The notes under the pieces: model-generated
What the model was told of the DNA's origin: nothing
What the model saw: the letters and a program-made list of their open reading frames with translations, nothing else
The model's database searches: none
Assembly (NCBI RefSeq): GCF_007992835.1
Contig: NZ_BKBA01000003.1
Location: 62,001 to 126,000, forward strand
Length of the DNA: 64,000 nucleotides
From: Knoellia locipacati
GTDB taxonomy: Bacteria > Actinomycetota > Actinomycetes > Actinomycetales > Dermatophilaceae
Reading direction: 5' to 3'
Made by a program: the position numbers and the translations under genes
In this document: in pieces, positions 27,362-35,654 of the stretch
How the letters are laid out: every line of letters begins with the position of its first letter
Numbering within the stretch: position 1 is the first letter of the stretch

Positions 27362-29260
27362 GTGACCTTCGCCCTCACCCTCGTCGCCATCGCCGTGACG
27401 GTCATCGTCGTCGCGCGGCTGTGCGCCCCGTTCGGACTGCCCTCCCCGATCGCCCTGCTCGTGGTCGGGCTCGTGGCCTCGGTGCTCCCGTTCGTTCCCG
27501 ACGTCTCGCTCGAGCCCGACGTGGTCCTGCTCGGGCTGCTCCCACCGCTGCTGTATGCCGCGGCTCGCGGCACGTCGCTCGTGGACATCCGCGCGAACCG
27601 GCGCGCGATCTTCGGGCTGTCGGTGGGGCTCGTGCTCTTCACGACGTTCGGGGTCGCGCTCGTCGCCTGGTGGCTGCTGCCGATCACGTTCCCGGTCGCG
27701 GTGGCGCTCGGGGCGATCGTCGCTCCCCCGGACGCCGTCGCGGCGACCGCCGTGGCCCGCGGCATCGGCCTGCCCCGGAGGGTCACGACGATCCTCGAGG
27801 GCGAGTCGCTGCTCAACGACGCGACCGCGCTCGTCACGCTCCGCACCGCCATCGCCGCCGCCGGGCTGGCCACCTCCCACCACGGCTTCGCCTCGCACGG
27901 CGCGGTCTCGGTCGGCTCGGTCGTCCGCGACTTCGGCCTCGCGGTCGTCGGAGGCGTCGGCGTGGGATGGGTGGTCTTCATCCTCATCGGCGTCATCCGC
28001 AAGCACCTCACCGAGGCCGCCTCGGACACGGCCCTGTCGTTCACGGCGCCGTTCCTGTCCTACCTGCCCGCCGAGCTCCTCGGCGCCAGCGGCGTGCTCG
28101 CGGTCGTGACGACCGGCCTGATGCTCGCGCACAAGGCACCGGTCCTGCAGTCGGCGGCCTCGCGCCTCAGCGAGCGGGTCAACTGGGCGAGCATCACCTT
28201 CCTCCTCGAGAACACCGTCTTCCTGCTCATCGGCCTCCAGCTCTCGCGGCTCGTCACCGACGTGCGCGCCAGTGAGATCTCCCTGGGCCGCGCTGCCGTC
28301 GTTGGCGTCGTCGTCCTCGTGGCCGTGCTGCTGCTGCGCCCGCTCTGGCTCTTCCCGTTCACCTGGCTCGTGGACAGACTGTCGTCGTCGGACCGGGCCC
28401 CGCTCGACGTGCCGAGCACCGCGGTCACGTCCTGGGCCGGGATGCGGGGGGTGGTCACGCTGGCGGCCGCCCTCACGCTCCCCGAGTCCACGGACCACCG
28501 GCCCGCGCTCGTCCTCATCGCGCTCATCGTCACCATCGGCACCTTGGCGCTCCAGTCGTCGACGCTGCCCATGCTCGCCCGTGCGCTCGACGTGCGGGGG
28601 CCGGACCCGCGCGAGGACGCCCTGCAGGAGGCGACCGTGCTCCGCGCCACCACCGGGGCCGGCCTCCGGGCCCTCGACGCCGAGCGCGACGTCGACCCCT
28701 CCGTGGCGCAGGACCTGCGCGGCAACGCCGAGCTGCGCGTCAACAACATCTGGGAGCGCCTGGGCACGCTGGGCCAGCGCGAGGACGAGACGCCCAGCGA
28801 GGCCCGGCGGCGGCTGCGCACCGTCATGCTCGAGGCCGAGCGCGACGAGCTGCTCCGCATCCGTGACGAGGACGACGTCGACCACGAGATCCTCGCCGGC
28901 GTCATGAACCAGCTCGACGCCGAGGAGGCTGCGCTCTCGTGGACGACGGCCAAGGCGGCACGGCTTCGCGACGCCGAGCTCCGGGCCCCCGACCAGGTGG
29001 CCACGGCGTGCGAGCACCTCGAGTCCGAGCCGGACTGCGCCGTCCCGACGAGCACTCAGGGATGTGTGGACTGCCTGCGCGAGGGCATGACGTGGGTGCA
29101 CCTGCGGATCTGCACCCGCTGCGGCAACGTCGGGTGCTGCGACTCGTCAGAGGGTCAGCACGCGAGCAAGCACTTCGCCACGACGCAGCACCCGGTCATG
29201 CGCTCGCTCGAGCCCGGCGAGGCGTGGCGCTGGTGCTTCGTGGACGGGGCGCTCGGCTGA
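27362..29260 (+). CDS. CPA1-type Na+/H+ antiporter fused to a UBP-type zinc finger
   Basis: A 632-residue fusion. Residues 1-410 hold about 12 membrane helices of an NhaP/CPA1 antiporter, including GAIVAPPDAVAATAVARG and LEGESLLNDATALVTLRTA (ion-binding Asp region) and SWAGMRGVVTLAAALTLP. A cytoplasmic helical linker (430-550) follows. The last about 80 residues are a UBP (ZnF-UBP) finger with Cys/His ligands in ACEHL, DCLREG, ICTRCGNVGCCDSSEGQHASKHF and HPVMRSLEPGEAW. Such fusions occur in actinobacteria; what the finger binds is not known to me. GTG 27362 is 6 bases from GACAAT (27350-27355). Confidence 0.92.
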   Translation: MTFALTLVAIAVTVIVVARLCAPFGLPSPIALLVVGLVASVLPFVPDVSLEPDVVLLGLLPPLLYAAARGTSLVDIRANRRAIFGLSVGLVLFTTFGVALVAWWLLPITFPVAVALGAIVAPPDAVAATAVARGIGLPRRVTTILEGESLLNDATALVTLRTAIAAAGLATSHHGFASHGAVSVGSVVRDFGLAVVGGVGVGWVVFILIGVIRKHLTEAASDTALSFTAPFLSYLPAELLGASGVLAVVTTGLMLAHKAPVLQSAASRLSERVNWASITFLLENTVFLLIGLQLSRLVTDVRASEISLGRAAVVGVVVLVAVLLLRPLWLFPFTWLVDRLSSSDRAPLDVPSTAVTSWAGMRGVVTLAAALTLPESTDHRPALVLIALIVTIGTLALQSSTLPMLARALDVRGPDPREDALQEATVLRATTGAGLRALDAERDVDPSVAQDLRGNAELRVNNIWERLGTLGQREDETPSEARRRLRTVMLEAERDELLRIRDEDDVDHEILAGVMNQLDAEEAALSWTTAKAARLRDAELRAPDQVATACEHLESEPDCAVPTSTQGCVDCLREGMTWVHLRICTRCGNVGCCDSSEGQHASKHFATTQHPVMRSLEPGEAWRWCFVDGALG

Positions 29261-29291
29261 CGCCGACCTGACACGTCGGACGCGATGCGGC

Positions 29292-29358
29292 GCGCCAACG
29301 CAGGCCACCCCGCGCCCACCTAGGCCACCCCGCGCGTCAACGCAGGTGACCCGGCGCG
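29292..29358. repeat. Three imperfect GC-rich direct repeats
   Basis: Between the convergent antiporter and collagen-like genes, units resembling GCGCGTCAACGCAGGCCACCCC recur about every 20-22 bases with substitutions (for example CAGGCCACCCCG, TAGGCCACCCCG, CAGGTGACCCGG). They may act in termination or simply be slippage products. No coding potential is evident. Confidence 0.5.
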
Positions 29359-29955
29359 TCAGAGGCCGGTGCGGCTCGAACCGGTGCCGAACAGGCCCAG
29401 GAGGCTGTCGAGCACCGAGTCCTCGTCGTCGGACGGCGAGGGGTGCGGCGTCGGTCGCGGCGAGTGGGTCGGTCGCGGCTTCCCCGGCTTCGTGGGCGTC
29501 GCCGTCGGGTCGGTCGTGGGGGCCGGGGTGCGGGTGACCGACCTCGATGCCGCCGTCGAGCGCGACACGGTCGGCTCGGTCGTCGTGCTGCTGGGGCTCG
29601 CGGTCGGGGTCGGGGTCGCGGTGGGCGCCGCGGTCGAGCCGGGTGTTGCGGCCGCGTCGAGCGTCGAGCCGGCCCCGGCGGGCGAGCCGCTCGTCCCCGT
29701 CGTGCCGACGGTGCCCGTGGTGCCCGTGGCACCGGTGGGTCCCGTGGTGCCGGTGGGTCCCGTCGCGTCGGTCGGGCCCTGGGAGCCCCGCGGCGCGCCT
29801 CCGGCCTCGACCTGACCGGGTCGCGAGGACCCGTCGTCGACCGCCTGCTGGAGCTCGGCAGCCGTGCCCACCAGGACGAGGGCGGCACCGACCACGATGA
29901 GTCGGCGCGTCGTCGCGAGACCGTGGGAGCGGTCCCGACGTGTCATCGAGCGCAT
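29359..29955 (-). CDS. Membrane-anchored protein with collagen-like Gly-x-Thr repeats
   Basis: A 198-residue low-complexity protein. An Arg-rich N-terminus precedes one hydrophobic segment (about 19-36, LIVVGAALVLVGTAAELQ), a signal anchor or signal peptide. The next region contains about a dozen G-x-T/G triplets (GPTGTTGPTGATGTTGTVG), resembling bacterial collagen-like stalks rich in Thr. A Pro/Thr/Ser-rich stretch follows, and the acidic C-terminus ends SVLDSLLGLFGTGSS. ATG 29955 has AGAGGAGG 5 bases upstream, a strong Shine-Dalgarno. No function assigned; a wall-spanning stalk is plausible. Confidence 0.75.
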   Translation of the reverse strand: MRSMTRRDRSHGLATTRRLIVVGAALVLVGTAAELQQAVDDGSSRPGQVEAGGAPRGSQGPTDATGPTGTTGPTGATGTTGTVGTTGTSGSPAGAGSTLDAAATPGSTAAPTATPTPTASPSSTTTEPTVSRSTAASRSVTRTPAPTTDPTATPTKPGKPRPTHSPRPTPHPSPSDDEDSVLDSLLGLFGTGSSRTGL

Positions 29956-30029
29956 GAGAACCTCCTCTTCGTCGTTCGGACCAGACCTGACGGTCGGGCC
30001 ACAAACGCCCGACACCTTACGGTGTCTGG

Positions 30030-30710
30030 GTGCCTGAGACCACTTCACCTTCGCTCCTGCTCGTCCTCGCGTCGGCCTCGCCGGCCCGTCTGGCCACCCT
30101 CCGCGCGGCTGGGATCGAGCCCCTCGTCCACGTGAGCGACGTCGACGAGGACGCCGCTCTGAACGCCGCCGAGGCCGTGCACGGACCCCTCGAACCGGCC
30201 GACGTCGCGCTCCTCCTGGCCCGCGCCAAGGCCGAGTCCGTGGCGAGGGCCCGCATCGACGGCGACGAGGTCGAGTCGCTCGTCCTGGGCTGCGACTCGG
30301 TGCTCGAGCTCGACGGCGAGGTGCACGGCAAGCCGGCCGACGCAGCTCAGGCGACCGACCGCTGGCGCCGCATGCGGGGCCGTTCGGGCGTCCTGCACAC
30401 GGGGCACTGGGTGGTCGACGACCGCGACCCGGACGAGGGCGGCACCTCCGGCAGCCTCGGGGCGACCGCCTCGACGACGGTGCACTTCGCCGACCTCGAC
30501 GACGAGGAGATCGCCGCCTATGTCGCGACCGGCGAGCCGATGCGGGTGGCCGGGGCGTTCACCCTCGACGGCCTCGGAGCGCCCTACGTCACGGCGATCG
30601 AGGGAGACCCGTCGAACGTCGTGGGGGTGTCGCTCCCGCTGCTGCGCGAGCTGCTGGGCGACCTCGGGGTCGCCTGGCGACACCTTCGTGCCAGTGGGAC
30701 AACTAGTTGA
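30030..30710 (+). CDS. maf: Maf-family nucleoside triphosphate pyrophosphatase
   Basis: Housecleaning enzyme (226 aa) hydrolysing non-canonical NTPs to NMP and PPi; family members also affect septation. Landmarks are LLVLASASPARLATLRAAGIEP, the substrate-loop LARAKAESVA, VLGCDSVLELDGEVHGKP (catalytic Asp region), and RSGVLHTGHWVV then GAFTLDGLGAPYV. The first motif has ASPAR where many members have SPRR. GTG 30030 is 6 bases after TACGGT (30018-30023), leaderless. In mycobacteria maf follows accE5; here about 8 kb of inserted genes separate them. Confidence 0.93.
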   Translation: MPETTSPSLLLVLASASPARLATLRAAGIEPLVHVSDVDEDAALNAAEAVHGPLEPADVALLLARAKAESVARARIDGDEVESLVLGCDSVLELDGEVHGKPADAAQATDRWRRMRGRSGVLHTGHWVVDDRDPDEGGTSGSLGATASTTVHFADLDDEEIAAYVATGEPMRVAGAFTLDGLGAPYVTAIEGDPSNVVGVSLPLLRELLGDLGVAWRHLRASGTTS

Positions 30711-30735
30711 CAACATGGAAAGTACTTTCTAGCTT
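30707..30735 (+). promoter_or_regulatory. Consensus promoter with operator palindrome
   Basis: TTGACA (30707-30712, overlapping the maf stop) is followed after 17 bases by TAGCTT (30730-30735), a near-ideal housekeeping promoter. The perfect 12-bp palindrome GAAAGTACTTTC (30718-30729) fills the spacer and abuts the -10 box. The ATG at 30742 follows by 6 bases, so the mRNA is leaderless. The regulator encoded second in this operon is the likely ligand. Confidence 0.75.
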
Positions 30736-30741
30736 GAGTTC

Positions 30742-31248
30742 ATGACCTCGACCCCGGACCGACCCTCCGCTCCCGCATCCGCGACCGGCCGCCCCACGAG
30801 CGCCGACGCCCGCGCCGCCCTGGCCCATGCCTCCGGCGCGAGGCTCGGCACCGACCGTGACCGCCGTGTCCACGCGCTCGCGATCGCCGGTTTCGGCGTG
30901 GCCATGGGGGTGTTCGTCGTGGCCTCCCGGGTGGCCGAGACCACGGGTGCGGGCACCGGCGTCCTCACCGCGCTCTACCTCGGCGCGCTCGTGGCCCTGG
31001 CGGGCTGGCAGAAGCGTGCCGCCGGCACCATCCCGCGCAACGGTCGCCTCATCGGCTACGTCGGCCTCGGGGCCACCCTCGCCCTGACCTGGGTGTCGAT
31101 CATCTGGCTCAACGTCCGTCAGGGCGACGCGCGCCGGGCCGGCCTGCCCGACCAGGTCGACTCGTGGTGGGTCTATGCGTGCGCCGCCCTGCTCACGGCC
31201 CTGCCGATGCTCGTGGCCGGCCACCTCATCGACCGCCAGCGCCGGTGA
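30742..31248 (+). CDS. Small integral membrane protein
   Basis: A 168-residue protein with four predicted membrane helices (HALAIAGFGVAMGVFVVASRV; GVLTALYLGALVALAGW; LIGYVGLGATLALTWVSIIWL; VYACAALLTALPMLVAGHLI) and a polar Ser/Ala-rich N-terminus. The family is not known to me by name, but pairs of such a protein with a winged-helix regulator are common in actinobacteria. Its stop overlaps the regulator start (GTGA). The promoter carries a palindromic operator, so expression is probably repressed by that regulator. Confidence 0.8.
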   Translation: MTSTPDRPSAPASATGRPTSADARAALAHASGARLGTDRDRRVHALAIAGFGVAMGVFVVASRVAETTGAGTGVLTALYLGALVALAGWQKRAAGTIPRNGRLIGYVGLGATLALTWVSIIWLNVRQGDARRAGLPDQVDSWWVYACAALLTALPMLVAGHLIDRQRR

Positions 31249-31550
31249 CCGCCGCCGGGGCACACGCCCGCCACCAGCTCGACGAGGCCATCCACGCCCC
31301 GGTGCGCTTCAGCATCGTGGCCGCGCTCGCCACGGTCGACGAGAGCGACTTCGCCACGCTCCGGGACGCGATCGAGGTGTCCGACTCCGTGCTGTCCAAG
31401 CAGTGCGCCGCGCTCGAGGCCGTGGGCTACGTCAAGGTCCGCAAGGGATACGTCGGCAAGCGTCCCCGCACCTGGCTCTCACTCACGGGACGGGGGCGGA
31501 CGGCATACGCGAGGCATCTGTCCGCCCTGCGCGAGATCGCCGGGGGCTGA
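31245..31550 (+). CDS. Winged-helix transcriptional regulator (HTH_34/MarR-like)
   Basis: A 101-residue DNA-binding protein: APVRFSIVAALATVDESDFATLRDAIEVSDSVLSKQCAALEAVGYV is the helix-turn-helix with its recognition helix, followed by the wing KVRKGYVGKRPRTWLSLTGRG. Start GTG 31245 overlaps the upstream stop by 4 bases. It most likely represses its own two-gene operon through GAAAGTACTTTC at 30718-30729 (inference from location). No ligand-binding domain is present. The GGACGGCATACG motif (31498 on) lies in the coding sequence as TAYA. Confidence 0.85.
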   Translation: MTAAGAHARHQLDEAIHAPVRFSIVAALATVDESDFATLRDAIEVSDSVLSKQCAALEAVGYVKVRKGYVGKRPRTWLSLTGRGRTAYARHLSALREIAGG

Positions 31551-31558
31551 GCCACGAC

Positions 31559-31600
31559 GCAGGGCTGCCGTGGCGCCCCCTCGCGCCACGGCACGCCTGC
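31559..31600. terminator. Bidirectional hairpin between regulator and protease genes
   Basis: TGCCGTGGCG (31566-31575) pairs with CGCCACGGCA (31584-31593) around an 8-base loop, and the outer GCAGG (31559-31563) pairs with CCTGC (31596-31600) across a small internal loop. It lies between convergent genes. Confidence 0.65.
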
Positions 31601-31608
31601 ATCCGGGG

Positions 31609-32673
31609 TCAGCGCGCCGACGCGACGGCGGCCTGGGCGTCGACGACGCCGTAGCCGTAGAGCGGGCTGAACTGGCCGCGCAGGCCGAGCACCGGCGTGC
31701 GGGCGGTCGTGAGGATCGCCTTCTCGGTCTGGTCGACCGTGCGGCCCTGCGCGAGGAGCAGCGCGGCCACACCGGCCACGTGCGGCGTCGCCATCGAGGT
31801 GCCGGCGAACGCGTCGTAGCCGGCGACGCCACAGCCGCTCGTCGCCTCGGTCGGGACCGTCGACCACACGTCGTCGTCACACGCGCCGAAGGCGAAGCCA
31901 CCGGGGGCCGAGACGACCTTGAGGTCGGGCTTGATCGGCAGCTCCGAGAACGCCGAGTGCAGCTCGTTCTTGTCGGTGGAGCCCACGCAGATGCCCGAGC
32001 TCGAGAACCCGGGGCTCGTGCAGGCGATGGTCGAGGTGTTGCCGGCCGCGATCACCGAGACCGCGCCCTTGGTGCGGGCGTAGTCGATCGCCTCCTCGAC
32101 CTCTGGGTCGACACCGACGATCGAGAGCACCTGCGTGCCCGGGAGCGAGCCGAGCGAGAGGTTGATGACGTCGGCGCCGTGGTCGGCCGCCCAGCGGATG
32201 CCCCGCGCGATGTCGGCGGTGTTGCCGGAGCCGTCCTCGAGGACCTTGATCGGCATGATGCGGGCGTCCGGGGCCACGCCCGCGACGCCGGTCCCGTTGT
32301 CGGTGATCGCGGCGGCGATGCCGGAGACGTGCGTGCCGTGAGCGTCGGGCTCCTGGCCAACGCCGTCCACCCCCTTCCAGTTGCCGTCGCTGCAGACGGT
32401 CGCGCCGCCGGTGCACCCGACGAAGGTCGCGCCCGGGACGAGCTTGGCAGCGAGGTCGGGGTGGGTGAGGTCCACGCCGGTGTCGACGACGGCGATGGTC
32501 GCGCCCGCGCCTCGTGAGGTCGGCCACGCCTGCTCGGCACGGACCTGGGTGAGGCCCCACTGCTTGCCTCGCAGCGGGTCGTTGGTCGCGGCGCTGGCCG
32601 GTGTGGCGCTCGCGACGAGGGCGGTGAGTCCGAGGACGCCCGCCAGGGCGGTGGTGCGGCGGAGTGCGCGCAT
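31609..32673 (-). CDS. Secreted subtilisin-like serine protease (S8)
   Basis: Exported protease of 354 residues. A signal peptide (1-28, ending SATPASA) is followed by a very short or absent propeptide, then the S8 catalytic domain: Asp in TIAVVDTGVDLTHPDLA, His in DAHGTHVSGIAAAI, oxyanion Asn in GAVSVIAAGNTS, Ser in GTSMATPHVAGVAALLL. All catalytic residues are intact. There is no C-terminal anchor, so release to the medium is likely. ATG 32673 has AAGG 8 bases upstream, and TAACCT in the 105-base upstream gap is a possible -10. Confidence 0.93.
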   Translation of the reverse strand: MRALRRTTALAGVLGLTALVASATPASAATNDPLRGKQWGLTQVRAEQAWPTSRGAGATIAVVDTGVDLTHPDLAAKLVPGATFVGCTGGATVCSDGNWKGVDGVGQEPDAHGTHVSGIAAAITDNGTGVAGVAPDARIMPIKVLEDGSGNTADIARGIRWAADHGADVINLSLGSLPGTQVLSIVGVDPEVEEAIDYARTKGAVSVIAAGNTSTIACTSPGFSSSGICVGSTDKNELHSAFSELPIKPDLKVVSAPGGFAFGACDDDVWSTVPTEATSGCGVAGYDAFAGTSMATPHVAGVAALLLAQGRTVDQTEKAILTTARTPVLGLRGQFSPLYGYGVVDAQAAVASAR

Positions 32674-32778
32674 CAGGGGAACCTTTCGCTGGGTTCAGCC
32701 TCGACGGTGAGGCCTGACCCTTCGAGGTTACCCAGAGAAACCATTACGGTGCGACCGACGTGACCTGCGCAACGATCG

Positions 32779-34350
32779 TCAGACGGGAGGTATGCCGCGT
32801 CGCTTGGTCGCGAACGCACGGTCCCGGTGCGCGGCGTAGCGCAGCCGGTGGACGAGCTCGTCCCGCAGGTCCTCGGGCTCGACGACGTGGTCGATGACGA
32901 GGTCGGCGGCGAGTCGCTCGAGGTCCACGTCCTGCTCGTACTCGGCCCGGCGAGCGGCGACGAAGGCGTCGCGCGCCTCGACACCCTCGGCCGCCTCGAC
33001 CTCGGCGATCTTGTTGGCGTAGACCGCGTTGACGGCGGCCTCGGGCCCCATGACGGCGATGCGCGCTGTCGGCAGCGCGATCGTGGCGTCGGGTCCGAAC
33101 CCGGGTCCTCCCATGGCATAGAGCCCGGCGCCGTAGGCCTTGCGGACCACGACGCAGAACTGCGGCACCGTGGCCGACGACACCGCCGACACCATCTTGG
33201 CGCCGTGACGGATGATGCCGCCGCGCTCCACCTCGGAGCCGATCATGAAGCCGGGGACGTCGGCGAGGTAGATGAGCGGGATCGAGTAGGCGTCGCAGAG
33301 CCAGATGAACCGGGCGGCCTTGTCGGCGCTGTCGGTGAAGAGCACGCCGCCCTTGACCATCGAGTTGTTGGCGACGATGCCGACGGTCTCGCCGTCGATC
33401 CGGCCGAGGCCGATGACGAGCTCGGCCGCGAAGAGCGCCTTGATCTCGAAGAAGCTGTCGTCGTCGACGAGCCCGTCGATGACGTCGTGCACGTCGAACG
33501 GCTGGCTCTCGCGCTCGGGGACCGACGCCCTGGTGAGCGGCGCGGCCGGCGGCTCCACGGCATACGAGGGCAGGGGTGAGCGCCAGTTCTGCGGCATGTA
33601 GGAGAAGTAGAGCCTGGCGAGCTCGATGGCCTCGGTGTCGTCGGACGCGAGGATGTCGCCGACGCCCGAGACGGTGCAGTGCATCCGTGCGCCACCCATG
33701 TCCTCGAGCGAGACCTTCTCGCCGACGACCATCTCGGCCATGCGCGGGCTGCCGAGGTACATGGAGGCGTTGCCCTCGACCATGATGAGCAGGTCGGTGA
33801 AGCTCGGGATGTAGGCGCCACCCGCGGCCGACGGGCCGAAGAGGCAGCAGATCTGCGGGACCTTGCCCGAGAGCGCGACCTGGTTGTGGAAGATGCGGCC
33901 CGCACCGCGACGCCCCGGGAACATCTCGACCTGGTCGGTGATGCGCGCACCCGCGGAGTCGACGAACCAGAAGACCGGCAGCTCCTCGCGCAGCGCCATC
34001 TCGGTGGCTCGCACGATCTTCTCGACCGTGCGCGCGCCCCAGGACCCGGCCTTGACCGTCGGGTCGTTGGCGATGACGACCACCGGCCGGCCGTCGACGG
34101 TGCCGCGGCCCGTGACGACGCCATCGGCCGGGAGCCCGGTCGCGAGGGCGTTGGCGTAGCGGCCGTCCTCGACGAAGCTGCCCTCGTCGACGAGCAGCGC
34201 GATCCGGTCGCGGACATAGAGCTTGCCCTGCGAGGCGAGCTTGGCCGCGGCCTTCTCGGGAGCCGATGCCGACGCGACGCGCGCCGCCTCGAGGCGGGCG
34301 CGGACGTCGGCGACCCGAGGATCGCTGGACGGGGTCGAGGAGTCGCTCAC
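32779..34350 (-). CDS. Acyl-CoA carboxylase beta subunit (AccD1-like carboxyltransferase)
   Basis: A 523-residue carboxyltransferase with two crotonase-like halves: FVDSAGARITDQVEMFPGRRGAG and GPSAAGGAYIPSF in the first, ADVPGFMIGSEVERGGIIRHGAKM and VVRKAYGAGLYAMGGPGF in the second. It is closer to the methylcrotonyl-CoA/AccD1 type than to AccD5 (for example GGARMHCTVSGVGD). I prefer GTG 34350, which has GAGGG 6 bases upstream; ATG 34356 leaves no room for a ribosome site. It lies downstream of an acyl-CoA dehydrogenase, suggesting leucine or branched-acyl catabolism. No biotin-carrier subunit is adjacent; 44335 may serve. Confidence 0.9.
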   Translation of the reverse strand: MSDSSTPSSDPRVADVRARLEAARVASASAPEKAAAKLASQGKLYVRDRIALLVDEGSFVEDGRYANALATGLPADGVVTGRGTVDGRPVVVIANDPTVKAGSWGARTVEKIVRATEMALREELPVFWFVDSAGARITDQVEMFPGRRGAGRIFHNQVALSGKVPQICCLFGPSAAGGAYIPSFTDLLIMVEGNASMYLGSPRMAEMVVGEKVSLEDMGGARMHCTVSGVGDILASDDTEAIELARLYFSYMPQNWRSPLPSYAVEPPAAPLTRASVPERESQPFDVHDVIDGLVDDDSFFEIKALFAAELVIGLGRIDGETVGIVANNSMVKGGVLFTDSADKAARFIWLCDAYSIPLIYLADVPGFMIGSEVERGGIIRHGAKMVSAVSSATVPQFCVVVRKAYGAGLYAMGGPGFGPDATIALPTARIAVMGPEAAVNAVYANKIAEVEAAEGVEARDAFVAARRAEYEQDVDLERLAADLVIDHVVEPEDLRDELVHRLRYAAHRDRAFATKRRGIPPV

Positions 34351-34400
34351 CGGCATACCCTCACTCTTTCAGTCGGACGGACGATCGGGCGGTCGCGCGC

Positions 34401-35591
34401 TCAGGCGGTCGGCAGACCGAGGTGACGCGCGATGACCATCCGCTGCACCTCGCTCGTGCCCTCACCGATCTCGAGGATCTTGGCGTCGCGGTAGAAGCGG
34501 GCGACGGGGTACTCCTCCATGAAGCCGTTGCCGCCGAACACCTGGGTGGCGATGCGGGTCGCGGAGACCGCGGCCTCGCTCGTGTAGAGCTTGGCGATCG
34601 CGGCGGCCTTCTTGACCTCGGCGACCGAGCGGCGACCGGCGTCGTGCTCGTCCTTGAGCCACGCGGCCTTGTAGGTGAGTACGTGGCTCGTCTCGGCCAT
34701 GACGGCGAGGTCGGCGAGCTGGAACGAGATGCCCTGGTTGACCGCGATCGGCTTGCCGAACGCGGTGCGGGAGGACGCGTATGCCGTGCTCTCGGCGAGC
34801 ATCCGCTCGATGAGTCCCAGCGCGAGGGCGGAGATGGCGATGCGGCCGTCGTCGAGGGTCTTGAGGAACTGCTTGAAGCCACTCCCCTGCTCGCCGAGGA
34901 GGTTCGTCGCCGGGACGCGGGCGCCGGCGAAGCTGAGGCCGTGGGTGTCCGAGATGTGCCAGCCGAGCTTGTGGTAGGGCTCCTCGACGGTGAATCCCGG
35001 TGTGCCGGAGGGGATCATGATCGCACTGATCTCCGGGCGACCCTTGTCGTCGGTGCCCGTGCGCGCCGTCACCGTGACGACGGAGGTGATGTCGGTGCCG
35101 GAGTTCGTGATGAACGCCTTGGCGCCGTCGACGACCCACTCGTCGCCGTCACGGACGGCCTTGGTGCGGGTGGCGCCGGCGTCGGAGCCGGCGTCGGGCT
35201 CGGTGAGCCCGAAGCCGGCGAGGGCGCGACCGGCGACGAGGTCGGGCAGCCACTGCTGCTTCTGCTCGTCGGTGCCGTAGCTGAGGATCGGGTTGATGCC
35301 GAGGCCGACGCCGGCGCTCAGCGTGATGCCGATCGACTGGTCGACGCGGCCGAGCTCCTCGATGGCGACGCAGAGGCTCGTGAACGCGCCACCCTCGTCG
35401 GGGTCGAGGCTGCCGCCGAACTCCTCGGGGACGACGAGCCCGAACAGGCCGAGGTCGCCCATCTTGGGCACGAGGTCGGTCGGGAAGTGCGAGTCCCTGT
35501 CCCACTGGGCGACGTGCGGCTCGACCTCGCGCTCGGCGAAGTCGCGCACGACCTTGCGGAAGTCCTCGTGGTCCTGGCTGAGCTCGAACAT
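34401..35591 (-). CDS. Acyl-CoA dehydrogenase (isovaleryl/short-branched type candidate)
   Basis: A 396-residue FAD-dependent acyl-CoA dehydrogenase. Segments seen are DSHFPTDLVPKMGDLGLFGL (N-domain), GFGLTEPDAGSDAGATRTKA (FAD/substrate loop), AFITNSGTDITSVVTV, and the C-terminal QVFGGNGFMEEYPVARFYRDAKILEIGEGTSEVQ. ATG 35591 has AGGA 5 bases upstream. With the AccD1-like gene downstream and a divergent MerR regulator it forms a probable leucine/branched-chain acyl-CoA degradation operon; the substrate is inferred from context, not from residues. Confidence 0.92.
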   Translation of the reverse strand: MFELSQDHEDFRKVVRDFAEREVEPHVAQWDRDSHFPTDLVPKMGDLGLFGLVVPEEFGGSLDPDEGGAFTSLCVAIEELGRVDQSIGITLSAGVGLGINPILSYGTDEQKQQWLPDLVAGRALAGFGLTEPDAGSDAGATRTKAVRDGDEWVVDGAKAFITNSGTDITSVVTVTARTGTDDKGRPEISAIMIPSGTPGFTVEEPYHKLGWHISDTHGLSFAGARVPATNLLGEQGSGFKQFLKTLDDGRIAISALALGLIERMLAESTAYASSRTAFGKPIAVNQGISFQLADLAVMAETSHVLTYKAAWLKDEHDAGRRSVAEVKKAAAIAKLYTSEAAVSATRIATQVFGGNGFMEEYPVARFYRDAKILEIGEGTSEVQRMVIARHLGLPTA

Positions 35592-35617
35592 CGGTGTCCT
35601 CTCGTGGCGGTCAGGTC

Positions 35618-35647
35618 TTGACGTTGACGTCAACGTAAAGCAATACT
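35618..35647. promoter_or_regulatory. MerR-type promoter/operator between ACAD and MerR genes
   Basis: The perfect 16-bp palindrome ACGTTGACGTCAACGT (35621-35636) lies between a TTGACG -35 (35618-35623) and an AATACT -10 (35642-35647) separated by 18 bases, the lengthened spacer typical of MerR-controlled promoters. The -10 is 7 bases before the MerR GTG. The palindrome resembles published LiuR-type operators from memory. It could also control the divergent dehydrogenase operon. Confidence 0.7.
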
Positions 35648-35654
35648 GCGGCCC

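Noticed and set aside
26822-29101. 759-codon open frame on the minus strand across the antiporter gene
   Set aside because: Antisense shadow of the antiporter, with charged low-complexity sequence and no homology.
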